A DNA stretch of 64,000 bases. Origin: Sphingomonas adhaesiva (GTDB taxonomy: Bacteria > Pseudomonadota > Alphaproteobacteria > Sphingomonadales > Sphingomonadaceae). Positions 25,110-33,924 of the stretch are shown in pieces; within the stretch, counting starts at the first letter, position 1; the number at the start of each line of letters is the position of its first letter. The DNA lies in the NCBI RefSeq assembly GCF_036946125.1, contig NZ_JAQIJT010000001.1:434001-498000 (forward strand), given 5' to 3'. Below the pieces are notes generated by a model, which was given only the letters and a program-made list of their open reading frames with translations, did not search any database and was not told the DNA's origin. The position numbers were made by a program, and so were the translations under genes.

Positions 25110-25195
25110 CGTCACCCCGGACTTGATCCGGGGTCCCGCTTCTTCTGCACCGTGGGCGATCAAGCGGGACCCCGGGTCAAGCCCGGGGTGACGAG
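25110..25195. repeat. Family A palindromic repeat between lysS and msrA
   Basis: GTCACCCCGGACTTGATCC, GGGGTCCCGCTTCTTC, then AAGCGGGACCCCGGGTCAAG and CCCGGGGTGACGA. Full-length copy of the inverted repeat also seen at 19814 and 58957, in a convergent gene gap where it could serve as a bidirectional stop signal. Confidence 0.85.
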
Positions 25196-25219
25196 AGTTT
25201 CAATGACGATGGGGGGATG

Positions 25220-25864
25220 TCACCGCGCCAGTTGCGGAAATCCGGCGCGAAAGCCTGCGACCTTCGGCTTGTCCCAGCGCACGATATACGGATGCGTCGG
25301 GTTCCGGCGGTAGAAGTCCTGATGGTACGCCTCCGCCGGATAGAAGGCGCCGCTCTCCAGCTTCGTCGCGATCGGCTTTGCGAAGGCGTGGGCGCGGGTC
25401 AGCTGCGCGATATAGGCGGCCGCCACCGCGCGCTGCTGCGGCGACTGCGGGAAGATCGCGGAGCGGTAGCTGGGCCCCGTGTCCGGCCCCTGGCGATTCA
25501 CCTGCGTCGGGTCGTGCGCGATCGCGAAATAGACGCGCAGCAGCGTGGCGTAGCTGACGGCGCGCGGGTCGTAGGTGATGCGCACCGCCTCGGCATGGCC
25601 GGTCGTCTCGCTGCTGACCGCGTCGTAATTGGCGGTGGCGCGGGTGCCGCCGGCATAACCGGCGGTGACGTCGCTGACGCCCTTCACCTGGCTGAACACC
25701 GCCTCCATCCCCCAGAAGCAACCGCCCGCGAAGACCGCGGTGGCGCGGGTGCCCGCGGCGGGCACGTCCTGCGTCGCTGGCGGGAGGGGAAGCGCCCGCT
25801 CGGCCGCGGCGGGGGCGCAGGCGGAGAGCAGGAGCGGGACGAGGGCGAGGTGGCGGCGGTGCAT
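25220..25864 (-). CDS. msrA: Peptide-methionine (S)-S-oxide reductase, lipoprotein form
   Basis: Repairs oxidised methionine (S-epimer). The 214-residue protein begins with a lipoprotein signal: basic MHRRH, a hydrophobic stretch and lipobox LLSAC with Cys15. It should therefore sit in the periplasm, anchored to a membrane. The catalytic motif GGCFWGMEAVF follows (about residues 47-57), with GYAGG and GHAEAVRITYDP. Family length plus the signal. Convergent with lysS. Confidence 0.93.
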   Translation of the reverse strand: MHRRHLALVPLLLSACAPAAAERALPLPPATQDVPAAGTRATAVFAGGCFWGMEAVFSQVKGVSDVTAGYAGGTRATANYDAVSSETTGHAEAVRITYDPRAVSYATLLRVYFAIAHDPTQVNRQGPDTGPSYRSAIFPQSPQQRAVAAAYIAQLTRAHAFAKPIATKLESGAFYPAEAYHQDFYRRNPTHPYIVRWDKPKVAGFRAGFPQLAR

Positions 25865-25902
25865 GGGGAGGATATGGGAAGGCCCGACCTTCTTTCCAGC
25901 AT

Positions 25903-25972
25903 CACCCTCACCCTTCCCACGGCGTCCGGCGGCGGGCCCCTTCGCTCTCCCGCCGGAAGGGTGAGGGCGCTC
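25903..25972. repeat. Family D palindromic repeat upstream of msrA
   Basis: CACCCTCACCCTTCCCACGG at the left and CCGGAAGGGTGAGGG at the right are inverted arms; CGCTCTCCCGCC lies between. The same arms occur in the element inside ribD at 18691-18761. Here the copy lies in a gap, before the small membrane protein gene's 3' end. Confidence 0.75.
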
Positions 25973-25987
25973 CTCAGTGCTTCGACG

Positions 25988-26131
25988 TTACCGCACCACC
26001 GCGGCCGTCGCCGCATAGGGGTTCGCCGGCATTTCCGGCTGTGCGGCGTGCACCGCGACCATACCCATCGCACCCAGCAGGAATCCGCCGGTGAACTGCC
26101 AGGCGAAGCGGGACTTGAACAGGCGGGTCAT
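25988..26131 (-). CDS. Small hypothetical membrane protein
   Basis: A 47-residue protein with a basic start (MTRLFKSRF), one hydrophobic helix (about residues 10-29, glycine and alanine rich) and a short polar tail with Pro and Asn. It looks like a single-pass membrane protein or an uncut signal anchor. No family recognised. The ATG at 26131 is chosen since the upstream extension lacks hydrophobic or conserved features. Confidence is limited by its size. Confidence 0.5.
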   Translation of the reverse strand: MTRLFKSRFAWQFTGGFLLGAMGMVAVHAAQPEMPANPYAATAAVVR

Positions 26132-26280
26132 CGTGTCGTCTTTCTTCTTGCGGCCGTCTGTGCGGCGTGATCGATTCCGGGCGATCCGGCCGATCGGCGG
26201 GATCGCGGAACCGTCATTGCCCCATGTCGGCTGAACCGACGATGGCGGCATCGTTCATCGCAGCGATATAGAAGCGCGCG

Positions 26281-26328
26281 ACGATCGCGGAAACGACGCT
26301 ATTCGAAAGACATCGTTTCCCCGATCGT
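26281..26328 (-). terminator. Long hairpin just downstream of the aminotransferase gene
   Basis: ACGATCG and CGATCGT enclose GGAAACGA and TCGTTTCC; together 15 base pairs with one mismatch and a 16-base loop. It begins four bases past the aminotransferase stop. No U-tract follows on the minus strand, so it may protect the 3' end or act as a weak terminator. Confidence 0.45.
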
Positions 26329-26331
26329 GCC

Positions 26332-27531
26332 TCAGCGCAGCGCCGCGCAGGCCGCCTGGATGCGCCGGCAGGCCTCGGTCAGGATCGCCTCGGAGGTCGC
26401 ATAGCTGATCCGCATCGCGGGCGACAGGCCGAACGCGACGCCCTGCACCGCGGCGACCTTCGCATCGTCGAGCAGGTAGCCGACGAAGTCGCTGTCGCTC
26501 TCGATCGTCTTGCCGCCCGGGGTCGTCCTGCCGATCACGCCCGCGACGCCCGGATAGACGTAGAAGGCGCCCTCCGGCATCGGGCAGTCGATCCCCTCGG
26601 CATCGTTCAGCATCCGCACCACAAGGTCGCGGCGCTTCTGGAAGGCGGCGGCGCGCTCTTTCAGGAACGACTGGTCGCCGTTCAGCGCGGCCACCGCCGC
26701 GGCCTGCGCGATCGAGCACGGGTTGCTGGTCGATTGCGACTGGAGCTTCGCCATCGCCTTGATGAGCCACGGTGCGCCCGCGGCGAAACCGATCCGCCAC
26801 CCGGTCATCGCATAGGCCTTAGAGCAGCCGTTGACCGTCAGCGTGCGCTCGTACAGCGACGGGCAGACCTCCGCGATCGTCGCGAAGCGGAAGTCGTCGT
26901 AGACGATATGCTCGTACATATCGTCGGCGAAGATCCACACATGGGGGTGCCGCTCCAGCACCTCGCCCAGCGCGCGCAGCTCGTCCACGGTATAGGCCGC
27001 ACCCGTCGGGTTGGACGGCGAATTGAGGATCAGCCACTTGGTGCGCGGCGTGATCGCCGCCTCCAGCATCGCCGGGGTCAGCTTGTAGCCGAATTCCGCG
27101 CCCGCGGGCACGATCACCGGGGTGGCGCCCGCGAACTGCACCACGTCGGGGTAGCTGACCCAGTACGGCGCGGGCACGATCACCTCGTCCCCCGCGTCGA
27201 GCGAGGCGACCAGCGCGTTGAACAGCGTGTGCTTGCCACCGACGTTCACGCTGATCTGCTGCGGGGTGTAGGTCAGGTTGTTGTCGCGGGCGAACTTGGC
27301 GACGATCGCCTCCTTCAGCTCGGGCGTGCCGTCGACGTTCGTATATTTCGTCCTGCCGTCGCGGATCGCCTGGATCGCGGCGTCCTTCACGAAATCGGGC
27401 GTGTCGAAGTCGGGCTCGCCCGCGCCCAGCCCGATCACGTCGACGCCGGCGCGCTTCAGCTCCATCACGCGCGTGGTGATCGCCAGCGTGGGAGAGGGGT
27501 TGATGCGGTCGAGCGCGGCGGAGGGCTTCAT
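26332..27531 (-). CDS. aspC: Aspartate-type aminotransferase (class I, subgroup Igamma)
   Basis: PLP-dependent transaminase, most likely aspartate/prephenate aminotransferase. The 399-residue protein begins MKPSAALDRINPSPTLAITTRVMELKRAG, has GAGEPDFDTPDFVK, NSPSNPTGAAY, and the PLP lysine in VNGCSKAYAMTGWRIGF. This is the bacterial Igamma-type enzyme common in alphaproteobacteria, rather than the E. coli AspC type, so substrate range (Asp, perhaps prephenate) is inferred. A long hairpin follows the gene. Confidence 0.9.
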   Translation of the reverse strand: MKPSAALDRINPSPTLAITTRVMELKRAGVDVIGLGAGEPDFDTPDFVKDAAIQAIRDGRTKYTNVDGTPELKEAIVAKFARDNNLTYTPQQISVNVGGKHTLFNALVASLDAGDEVIVPAPYWVSYPDVVQFAGATPVIVPAGAEFGYKLTPAMLEAAITPRTKWLILNSPSNPTGAAYTVDELRALGEVLERHPHVWIFADDMYEHIVYDDFRFATIAEVCPSLYERTLTVNGCSKAYAMTGWRIGFAAGAPWLIKAMAKLQSQSTSNPCSIAQAAAVAALNGDQSFLKERAAAFQKRRDLVVRMLNDAEGIDCPMPEGAFYVYPGVAGVIGRTTPGGKTIESDSDFVGYLLDDAKVAAVQGVAFGLSPAMRISYATSEAILTEACRRIQAACAALR

Positions 27532-27585
27532 GGAACGGGCGCCTTCAACGAGGAGGAAACGCGCGCGCCTATGCGACGCGCCGCC

Positions 27586-29337
27586 TCATTGTGCAACCGC
27601 CAGAACCGCCGGCATCAACCCCCGAAGCGCGTTTCCGAGCAAGAATCCGTCGCTCAGGTCGCGCGGTACGACCGTTCCTTCCATCGCGCGGGCGGTGGCG
27701 AGCAATTCCGCCCGCAGCACGCCCGGCAGCGCGGCGACCCCGCGCGGCGTGAGCAGCCGGGTGTCCTGCGGCACGAACACGCTGGTGAAGCTGCCTTCGG
27801 TCACGTGACCGTTGGCGTCGACGAAGACCACCTCGTCCGTGCCCGCCGCGCGCCGTGCGGCATCGTAGAAGGCGCGGTCGGTGGTCTTGTGATGCAGCCG
27901 CAGGTCGAGCGGGCCGACCGGCAGCGGCGCCAGCGCCACGCGCAGCGGCTGCGTCACCGGCGGCGGCGCGGGGCCGACCTCGATCGCGACCGCGCCCGAC
28001 CGCGCCAGCACCAGCCGGATGCGCGCGGCGCTGCGCACGCGGAAGGTTGCCGCCTGCAGCTCGTTGCGCGCCGCATGGCGATCGAACGCGAAGCCGAGCG
28101 CCTGTGCGCTGCTCTTCATCCGCTCCAGATGGCGCTCGACCAGCACGATGCCCTCGATCGGATCGAACGCCATCGTCTCGATCAGGTCGAACGGCGGCGT
28201 GCCGCGGGTGACGAACGCCGCCTTGGCCAGCGCCTCGTCCCATTCCGCCTCGGCCTGCGAATCGGCGACCACGCCGCCGCCGATGCCGATCGTCGCCCGC
28301 CCGCCCGCCAGCTGGAGCGTGCGGATCGCGACGTTGAACATCGCGTCGCCGTCGCGGTCGATGCGGCCGATCGCGCCGGTATAGACGCCGCGCGGGCTAC
28401 CCCGCTCGATCTCGGCGATGGCCTGCATCGCGCGGACCTTGGGCGCGCCGGTGATCGATCCGCACGGAAACAGCGCGTTCAGCACGTCGCGCACGTCCCG
28501 GCCCGCCGCCAGCGTCGCCGTGACGGTCGAGGTCATCTGGTGCACGGTCGGATAACGCTCGACCGCGAACAGCTCGGGCACCGCGACGCTGCCCGCGACC
28601 GCGACGCGCGCCAGGTCGTTGCGCATCAGGTCGACGATCATCAGATTCTCGGCGCGCTGCTTGGCGTCGGTCGCCAGGGCGCGGGCCGCGGCGTCGTCCG
28701 CGGCGGCATCGTCGCTGCGCCGCGCGGTGCCCTTCATCGGACGGCAGGTGAGGCGATCGCCCGCGATCCCGACGAACAGTTCGGGCGAGAAGGACAGCAA
28801 AGTCTGCGCCCCCGTCGCCACGATCGCGCCCCAGCCGGCGGCGGCATGCGGGCGCAGCTGCGCGTAGAGCGCCAGCGGATCGCCCGCGACCGGCGCGTGC
28901 GCGCGCAGCGTCAGGTTCAGCTGGTACAGGTCGCCCGCCGCGATCAGCGCCTGGACGCGGTCGAACATCGCGCGATATTCCTCCGGCGCGACCTCAGGCA
29001 CCGGCGCACCGATCCAGGCGCCGCCCGCGTCGGGCAGCGACGCGGGGACGTCGGCGACCTCCTGCCAGCCGTCGAACAGCCCGAACCACGCCAGCGGCGT
29101 GCGCGCCGCGCCGGCGCGCTCGGGCGGCGGCGGCGCCGCGGGCTCGAACGCGGCGGCGGCATCGTAGGAAAGGTATCCCGCGGCATCGAGACCGGAGGCG
29201 CGCACGGTATCGAGCAGGCCGGCGACCTCCTCGGTCCGCCACGCGCTCAGCACCCGCAGCGGCCGGGTGTAGAGCCGCCCCGGCGCGCCCCCGGGGCGGG
29301 CATCGTCGAGCAGGACGAAGGGGGCGGCGGGCATCAT
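27586..29337 (-). CDS. pabBC: Aminodeoxychorismate synthase component I fused to aminodeoxychorismate lyase
   Basis: Folate pathway fusion of 583 residues that makes 4-amino-4-deoxychorismate and then p-aminobenzoate. The PabB part (about 1-370) has the chorismate-binding motifs RPMKGTARR (Lys rather than the Ala of anthranilate synthase, supporting PabB), ENLMIVDLMRNDLARV and FPCGSITGAPKVRAM. The PabC part (about 375-583) is a class IV PLP enzyme with the cofactor lysine in LHHKTTDR and GHVTEGSFTSVFV. Start is 29337 or the next ATG. The glutaminase PabA is not nearby. Lies 54 bases upstream of the aminotransferase start, opposite the metallo-hydrolase. Confidence 0.93.
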   Translation of the reverse strand: MMPAAPFVLLDDARPGGAPGRLYTRPLRVLSAWRTEEVAGLLDTVRASGLDAAGYLSYDAAAAFEPAAPPPPERAGAARTPLAWFGLFDGWQEVADVPASLPDAGGAWIGAPVPEVAPEEYRAMFDRVQALIAAGDLYQLNLTLRAHAPVAGDPLALYAQLRPHAAAGWGAIVATGAQTLLSFSPELFVGIAGDRLTCRPMKGTARRSDDAAADDAAARALATDAKQRAENLMIVDLMRNDLARVAVAGSVAVPELFAVERYPTVHQMTSTVTATLAAGRDVRDVLNALFPCGSITGAPKVRAMQAIAEIERGSPRGVYTGAIGRIDRDGDAMFNVAIRTLQLAGGRATIGIGGGVVADSQAEAEWDEALAKAAFVTRGTPPFDLIETMAFDPIEGIVLVERHLERMKSSAQALGFAFDRHAARNELQAATFRVRSAARIRLVLARSGAVAIEVGPAPPPVTQPLRVALAPLPVGPLDLRLHHKTTDRAFYDAARRAAGTDEVVFVDANGHVTEGSFTSVFVPQDTRLLTPRGVAALPGVLRAELLATARAMEGTVVPRDLSDGFLLGNALRGLMPAVLAVAQ

Positions 29338-29441
29338 GCAGCAGCGGTGATGCCGCGCGGCCGGGGCAGGGGCAAGCGACGTTGCCTACAATTTGATCCG
29401 TGCTAAGCCGATCGTTTCCCGGCGACGAGCGAGGACGACGC

Positions 29442-30113
29442 GTGACCGAGACCACCTCCCAGGCCCCCTTGCAGGCGATGATCGTGCCGGTGACGCCGAT
29501 CGAGCAGAATTGCACGCTGATCTGGTGCACCCGGACGATGAAGGCGGCGGTGATCGATCCCGGCGGCGACCTGCCGCGGATCAGGGCGGCGATCGCGCAG
29601 GCCGGGGTGACGGTGGAGAAGGTGCTGCTGACGCACGGCCATATCGACCATGCCGGTGCCGCGAAGCCGCTGGCGGACGAGCTGGGCGTCGCGATCGAGG
29701 GCCCGCACGAGGACGACCGCTTCTGGCTGGCGCGGCTGGGCGACGACGGGAAGCAATGGGGCATCACCGGCGTACCGTTCGAGCCCGACCGCTGGCTGGA
29801 CGAGGGCGATACGGTGACGGTCGGCGAGCTGACGCTCGACGTCTATCACACGCCCGGACACACCGCGGGCCATGTCATCTTCCACCATGCGCCGTCGAAG
29901 TTCGCGCAGGTCGGCGACGTGCTGTTCCAGGGCTCGGTCGGGCGCACCGACCTGCCGCAGGGCAACCACAAGCAATTGCTCGAATCGATCGTGACGAAGC
30001 TGTGGCCGCTGGGCGGCGACACCGCCTTCATCCCCGGCCACGGCAAGCCCAGCACCTTCGCGCACGAGCGACGGTGGAACATGTTCGTCAGCGACGAGGC
30101 GATGTCGGCGTAG
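29442..30113 (+). CDS. Metallo-beta-lactamase-fold hydrolase (YcbL/glyoxalase II-like)
   Basis: A 223-residue zinc hydrolase with the metal motif THGHIDHAGAA (about residues 65-75), HTPGHTAGHVIFH and a C-terminal PGHGKPST. It resembles YcbL, a small glyoxalase II-type enzyme, and may act on glutathione thioesters. The GTG at 29442 is used because GAGG lies nearby upstream and the core begins MIVPVTPIEQNCTLIWC; the earlier in-frame ATG at 29400 adds 14 residues without similarity. Divergent from pabBC. Confidence 0.88.
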   Translation: MTETTSQAPLQAMIVPVTPIEQNCTLIWCTRTMKAAVIDPGGDLPRIRAAIAQAGVTVEKVLLTHGHIDHAGAAKPLADELGVAIEGPHEDDRFWLARLGDDGKQWGITGVPFEPDRWLDEGDTVTVGELTLDVYHTPGHTAGHVIFHHAPSKFAQVGDVLFQGSVGRTDLPQGNHKQLLESIVTKLWPLGGDTAFIPGHGKPSTFAHERRWNMFVSDEAMSA

Positions 30114-30134
30114 CGCCGGCACTGCCACCCCCTC

Positions 30135-30212
30135 TCCGTTCGTGCCGAGCGACGTCGAGGCACAGCCACCGACGTTCGCCCGTAGCCTTCGACTTCGCTC
30201 AGGCCGACCGGC
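30135..30212. repeat. Short repeat between two convergent genes (family F relative)
   Basis: CGTGCCGAGCGACGTCGAGG and CCTTCGACTTCGCTCAGGCC are words typical of dispersed sphingomonad repeats; the second resembles CTCAGGACAGGC in the element at 22302-22526. It fills the gap between the hydrolase and MAPEG genes. Low complexity makes assignment tentative. Confidence 0.4.
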
Positions 30213-30224
30213 TGTTGCCGTCCT

Positions 30225-30662
30225 TCACCCCGCCGCGGACACCGGCGCCAGCTCGATCGTGCGCGGCGCGGCCTCCGCGCCGTAGGCGAGCGCCAGCGCC
30301 CAGCCGGCGAGCAGCGCCAGCACCGCCCATGTCAGCAGCGCGCCGCCCGCGCGCAGCGGATTGGGTGCCGGGCGCACCATTCCCAGCCCGTGCGCCACGC
30401 GCGCCAGCACGAAGGCGACGCCCGCCACCCACAGCCATGCCGGCGACGCCCCCGCCAGCTCGATCAGCGCCAGCAGGACGAGGACGAACGGCGCATATTC
30501 GGTGAAATTGGCGTGCGCGCGCTGGAGCGCCAGCAGCGCCTCGCTGCCGCCGTCGCCCAGCAGCACCTTGCCCTTCATGCGTCCGGGCACGATGCGCAGC
30601 GCCAGCCAGAGGTTGAGCGCGGCACAGGCCGCGGCGATGGTCAGCGTGATCGGCAGCAACAT
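30225..30662 (-). CDS. MAPEG-family membrane protein
   Basis: A 145-residue polytopic membrane protein with four hydrophobic helices (about residues 3-22, 55-73, 78-97, 113-133). Motifs ALQRAHANFTEYAPFVLVLLALIEL and ARVAHGLGM mark the MAPEG family (membrane-associated proteins in eicosanoid and glutathione metabolism), whose bacterial members are often glutathione transferases of unknown substrate. The ATG at 30662 gives the family start MLLPITLT. Confidence 0.88.
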   Translation of the reverse strand: MLLPITLTIAAACAALNLWLALRIVPGRMKGKVLLGDGGSEALLALQRAHANFTEYAPFVLVLLALIELAGASPAWLWVAGVAFVLARVAHGLGMVRPAPNPLRAGGALLTWAVLALLAGWALALAYGAEAAPRTIELAPVSAAG

Positions 30663-30713
30663 CGCATGTCCCTTTTTCCTGTCGCCGCCCCTCGTGCCAT
30701 CGGCGTGCACGGC

Positions 30714-30741
30714 TTGCAACCGGCGGGGATTTCGCTATAGG
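30714..30741 (+). promoter_or_regulatory. Likely sigma-70-type promoter of rpmF operon
   Basis: TTGCAA at 30714-30719 and TATAGG at 30736-30741, 16 bases apart. This lies 125 bases before rpmF. The same elements recur before coxB (TTGAGG, TATAGG) and before the NYN gene (TTGCAA, TATCTG). Confidence 0.55.
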
Positions 30742-30865
30742 CGCGTCACTTCGCGATGCGAGCCGATGCCCGGCTGCCTGCCGCGGCCGGCCGATGCGGC
30801 GGGTCGCACGGGCGCGTGCAGCGGCGCATCGTTGTTTCGAACACTAGACAGATCAAGGTGCCGCG

Positions 30866-31045
30866 ATGGCCGTCCCCAAGCGAAAGACTTCCCCCTCCCG
30901 CCGTGGCATGCGCCGCGCGCACGACGCGCTGTCGGTCGAGGCGTTCCAGGAATGCCCGAACTGCGGCGAGCTGAAGCGCCCGCACAACCTGTGCACCGCC
31001 TGCGGCCACTATAACGGCCGCGAGGTCGTCTCGGTCGACGCCTGA
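30866..31045 (+). CDS. rpmF: 50S ribosomal protein L32
   Basis: A 59-residue ribosomal protein with the family N terminus MAVPKRKTSPSRRGMRRAHD and the zinc-ribbon pair CPNCG and CTACG (four cysteines, zinc-binding form). It is the first gene of a conserved alphaproteobacterial operon with plsX and fabH, linking ribosome and membrane lipid supply. AAGG lies eight bases before the ATG. Confidence 0.97.
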   Translation: MAVPKRKTSPSRRGMRRAHDALSVEAFQECPNCGELKRPHNLCTACGHYNGREVVSVDA

Positions 31046-31085
31046 TTCGCAGGTAGCACCGACTTTTCAGGAACGGTCCCCAGCT

Positions 31086-32123
31086 ATGTCCGACATGTCC
31101 CGGATCGCCATCGATGCGATGGGCGGTGACGAGGGGCTGGCGGTCATGCTGGCCGGGGTGGCGCGCGCGCGCCGCCGCGATCCGGACATGGCGTTCCTGC
31201 TGGTGGGGGACGAGGCGGCGATTCGCGCCGGCCTCGCCAACCACCCCAACCTGTCGCAGCATGCGGAAATCGTCCACGCCCCCGACGTGATCGCGGGCGA
31301 TGCGAAGCCCAGCCAGGCGATTCGCCGTGCGAAGACGACTTCGATGGGCATCGCGATCGACTGCGTGAAACAGGGGCGCGCGGGCGCCGCGGTATCGGCG
31401 GGCAATACCGGCGCGCTGATGGCGATGGCGAAGCTGAGCCTGCGTACCATGCCCGGCATCGACCGCCCCGCGCTCGCGGCGCTGCTGCCGACGCTGGGCG
31501 ACAACGACGTGGTGGTGCTCGACCTCGGTGCCAACACCGAATGCGATGCGCGCAACCTGGTGCAGTTCGCGGTGATGGGCGCGGCCTATGCGCGCACCAC
31601 GCTCGACCTCGCCGCGCCGCCGCGCGTCGCGTTGCTGAACATCGGCAGCGAGGAGCAGAAGGGCACCGACGAGATCCGCGACGCCGCGCAGATGCTGCGC
31701 GACGCGCCGCACCTGCCGATGACCTTCACCGGCTTCGTCGAGGGCGACCGCCTGTCGCGCGGCGAGCACGACGTGATCGTGTGCGACGGCTTTTCCGGCA
31801 ATATCGCGCTCAAGACGGCGGAGGGCACCGCGCGATTCGTCGCCGACCTGCTCAAGCGCGCCTTCCGCAGCTCGGTCAGGTCGAAGGTGGGGTTCCTGAT
31901 TTCGCGCCCCGCGACCGAGCTGCTGCGCGACCATCTCGATCCCAACAACCACAATGGCGCGGTCTTCCTGGGGCTGAACGGGCTGGTGGTGAAGAGCCAC
32001 GGCGGCGCCAACGAGCTGGGCATCGCCACCGCGATCGGCAATGCCGCCAAGATGGTGAAGGCCGATCTGGCGCGTCGCATCGCGACCGACCTGGGCAATT
32101 TCGAATCGAAGGCAGCGGCATGA
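31086..32123 (+). CDS. plsX: Phosphate acyltransferase PlsX
   Basis: Converts acyl-ACP to acyl phosphate at the start of phospholipid synthesis. The 345-residue protein has RIAIDAMGGDEG at the N terminus, the glycine-rich SAGNTGALMAMAKL, and DGFSGNIALKTAEGTA. Normal length. Starts 40 bases after rpmF and overlaps fabH by four bases (ATGA). Confidence 0.97.
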   Translation: MSDMSRIAIDAMGGDEGLAVMLAGVARARRRDPDMAFLLVGDEAAIRAGLANHPNLSQHAEIVHAPDVIAGDAKPSQAIRRAKTTSMGIAIDCVKQGRAGAAVSAGNTGALMAMAKLSLRTMPGIDRPALAALLPTLGDNDVVVLDLGANTECDARNLVQFAVMGAAYARTTLDLAAPPRVALLNIGSEEQKGTDEIRDAAQMLRDAPHLPMTFTGFVEGDRLSRGEHDVIVCDGFSGNIALKTAEGTARFVADLLKRAFRSSVRSKVGFLISRPATELLRDHLDPNNHNGAVFLGLNGLVVKSHGGANELGIATAIGNAAKMVKADLARRIATDLGNFESKAAA

Positions 32124-33100
32124 TCCGTTCGGTCCTGATCGGTACCGGCTCCGCGCTGCCGGCGCGGCGCGTCTCCAATGCCGAGCTGGCGGCGCTGGTC
32201 GACACCACAGACGAGTGGATCGTCGAGCGCACCGGCATCCGCTTCCGCCATATCGCGGGCGAGGGGGAGACGACCGCGACGCTGGCGCGCGACGCCGCGC
32301 TGGCCGCGCTGTCCGCCGCGGGGGTGACCGCGCAGGACATCGACCTGATCGTGCTGGCCACCGCCACGCCCGACAATACCTTCCCCGCGACCGCGACGAA
32401 GGTGCAGGCGATGCTGGGCGTCGACGACTGCGTCGCGTTCGACGTCGCCGCGGTCTGCTCGGGATTCCTCTATGCGGTGCAGGTCGCGGATTCGATGCTG
32501 CGCTCCGGGGTGCAGCGCCGCGCGCTGGTGATCGGTGCGGAGACGTTCAGCCGCATTCTCGACTGGGAGGATCGCACCACCTGCGTGCTGTTCGGCGACG
32601 GTGCGGGTGCGATCGTGCTGGAGGCGCGCGACACCCCCGACGACGCGACCGATGCGGGCGCGCGGGGAATACTGGCGACGCGGCTCCACGCCGATGGCCG
32701 CCACAACGAGCTGCTCTACGTCGACGGCGGTCCCTCCACCACCGGCACCGTGGGCAAGCTCAGGATGAAGGGGCGCGAGGTGTTCCGCCACGCCGTGGTC
32801 AATCTGGCCGCGGTGATGGAGGAGGCGCTGGCCGCGGCCGGGCTGCCGACCGATGCGGTCGACTGGGTCGTCCCGCATCAGGCGAACGCGCGCATCCTCG
32901 ACGCCACCGCGCGCAAGCTGTCGCTGCCGGCCGAGAAGGTGGTGATGACCGTCGACCGGCATGCCAATACCTCCGCCGCCTCGGTGCCGCTGGCGCTCGA
33001 CCAGGCGGTGCGCGACGGACGTGTCGTCGCGGGACAGATCGTGGTGCTGGAGGCGATGGGCGGCGGCTTCACCTGGGGCGCGGCGGTACTACGGATTTGA
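32120..33100 (+). CDS. fabH: 3-oxoacyl-ACP synthase III
   Basis: Starts fatty-acid chains by condensing acetyl-CoA with malonyl-ACP. The 326-residue enzyme has the catalytic triad: C113 in AAVCSGFLYA, the histidine in VVPHQANARI and the asparagine in DRHANTSAAS. GGGFTWGAAVLRI is the typical C terminus. ATG overlaps the plsX stop. The core pathway partners plsX and rpmF are directly upstream. Confidence 0.97.
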   Translation: MIRSVLIGTGSALPARRVSNAELAALVDTTDEWIVERTGIRFRHIAGEGETTATLARDAALAALSAAGVTAQDIDLIVLATATPDNTFPATATKVQAMLGVDDCVAFDVAAVCSGFLYAVQVADSMLRSGVQRRALVIGAETFSRILDWEDRTTCVLFGDGAGAIVLEARDTPDDATDAGARGILATRLHADGRHNELLYVDGGPSTTGTVGKLRMKGREVFRHAVVNLAAVMEEALAAAGLPTDAVDWVVPHQANARILDATARKLSLPAEKVVMTVDRHANTSAASVPLALDQAVRDGRVVAGQIVVLEAMGGGFTWGAAVLRI

Positions 33101-33187
33101 CATCGATCAGTCCGTCCGCATGGTGGCGTGAACGATCGTGATGGGTGCCCGCCGTCGTCGGGCGATACTTGGGGGTTGGAAACGGAC

Positions 33188-33487
33188 ATGACCGAAGCAG
33201 GCACGCTCACCCGCGCTGATCTTTCCGAGTCGTTGCACCGCGGCGTCGGGCTGTCGCGCGCGGACTCGGCGCGGCTGGTCGAGCAGATCCTGGACAAGAT
33301 GTGCCACGCGCTCTCGCAGGGCGAGAACGTCAAGATTTCCGGCTTCGGCACCTTCGTGCTGCGCGACAAGGGCGAGCGCGTCGGTCGCAATCCGAAGACC
33401 GGGGTGGAGGTGCCGATCGCACCGCGCCGCGTGCTGACCTTCCGCGCCAGCCAGATGATGCGCGACCGCATCAACAACGGCGGCTGA
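33188..33487 (+). CDS. ihfA: Integration host factor subunit alpha
   Basis: DNA-bending nucleoid protein of 99 residues, forming a heterodimer with IhfB. It shows LTRADLSESLHRGVGLSRADSARLVEQILD, VKISGFGTFVLRDKGERVGRNPKTG and the arm VPIAPRRVLTFRASQ. The ATG at 33188 gives the family N terminus; a longer in-frame ORF upstream is not conserved. Follows fabH as in many alphaproteobacteria. Confidence 0.95.
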   Translation: MTEAGTLTRADLSESLHRGVGLSRADSARLVEQILDKMCHALSQGENVKISGFGTFVLRDKGERVGRNPKTGVEVPIAPRRVLTFRASQMMRDRINNGG

Positions 33488-33492
33488 GCCAC

Positions 33493-33825
33493 GTGGCGTC
33501 GGACGCCAAATCCGCCGCCGCCTTTCGCACCATCGGCGAGGTCGCGAGCGCGACCGGGGTCGCCGCGCACGTGCTGCGCTATTGGGAAAGCCGCTTCCCG
33601 CAGCTGCGCCCCGTCACGCGCGCGGGCAACCGCCGTTACTATCGCCCGGCCGATGTCGCGCTGATCGAGCGGATCGACCGGCTGCTGCGTCATGACGGCT
33701 ATACGCTGAAGGGGGTGCAGCAACTGCTCGCCGCGGAGCGCCGCGGCGTGATCGCTGCCGCCGCCGCGCCGGACCTGCGCGAGGTGCGCGACATGCTCGC
33801 GCGGGCGCTCGCGGCGGACGAATAG
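33493..33825 (+). CDS. MerR-family transcriptional regulator
   Basis: A 110-residue regulator with the MerR winged helix: FRTIGEVASATGVAAHVLRYWESRFPQLRP, then GNRRYYRPADVALIERIDRLLRHDGYTLKGVQQLL. No effector-binding domain or cysteine sensor is present after it. It belongs to the short MerR type that regularly follows ihfA in this order; its targets are not known. GTG at 33493, five bases after the ihfA stop. Confidence 0.9.
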   Translation: MASDAKSAAAFRTIGEVASATGVAAHVLRYWESRFPQLRPVTRAGNRRYYRPADVALIERIDRLLRHDGYTLKGVQQLLAAERRGVIAAAAAPDLREVRDMLARALAADE

Positions 33826-33869
33826 GGTCGGTCGTCAGCCACCCGCCCTTCCGCTGCGCCACTTGCCCG

Positions 33870-33910
33870 CACGTCAGCGCATCTGGATCCCCGCCTCCGT
33901 GGGAATGACG
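33870..33910. repeat. Short family C repeat
   Basis: CATCTGGATCCCCGCCTCCGTGGGAATGACGG matches one arm of the innermost pair at 22345-22442. It lies between convergent genes. Confidence 0.55.
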
Positions 33911-33924
33911 GAAGGATGTTGCTC

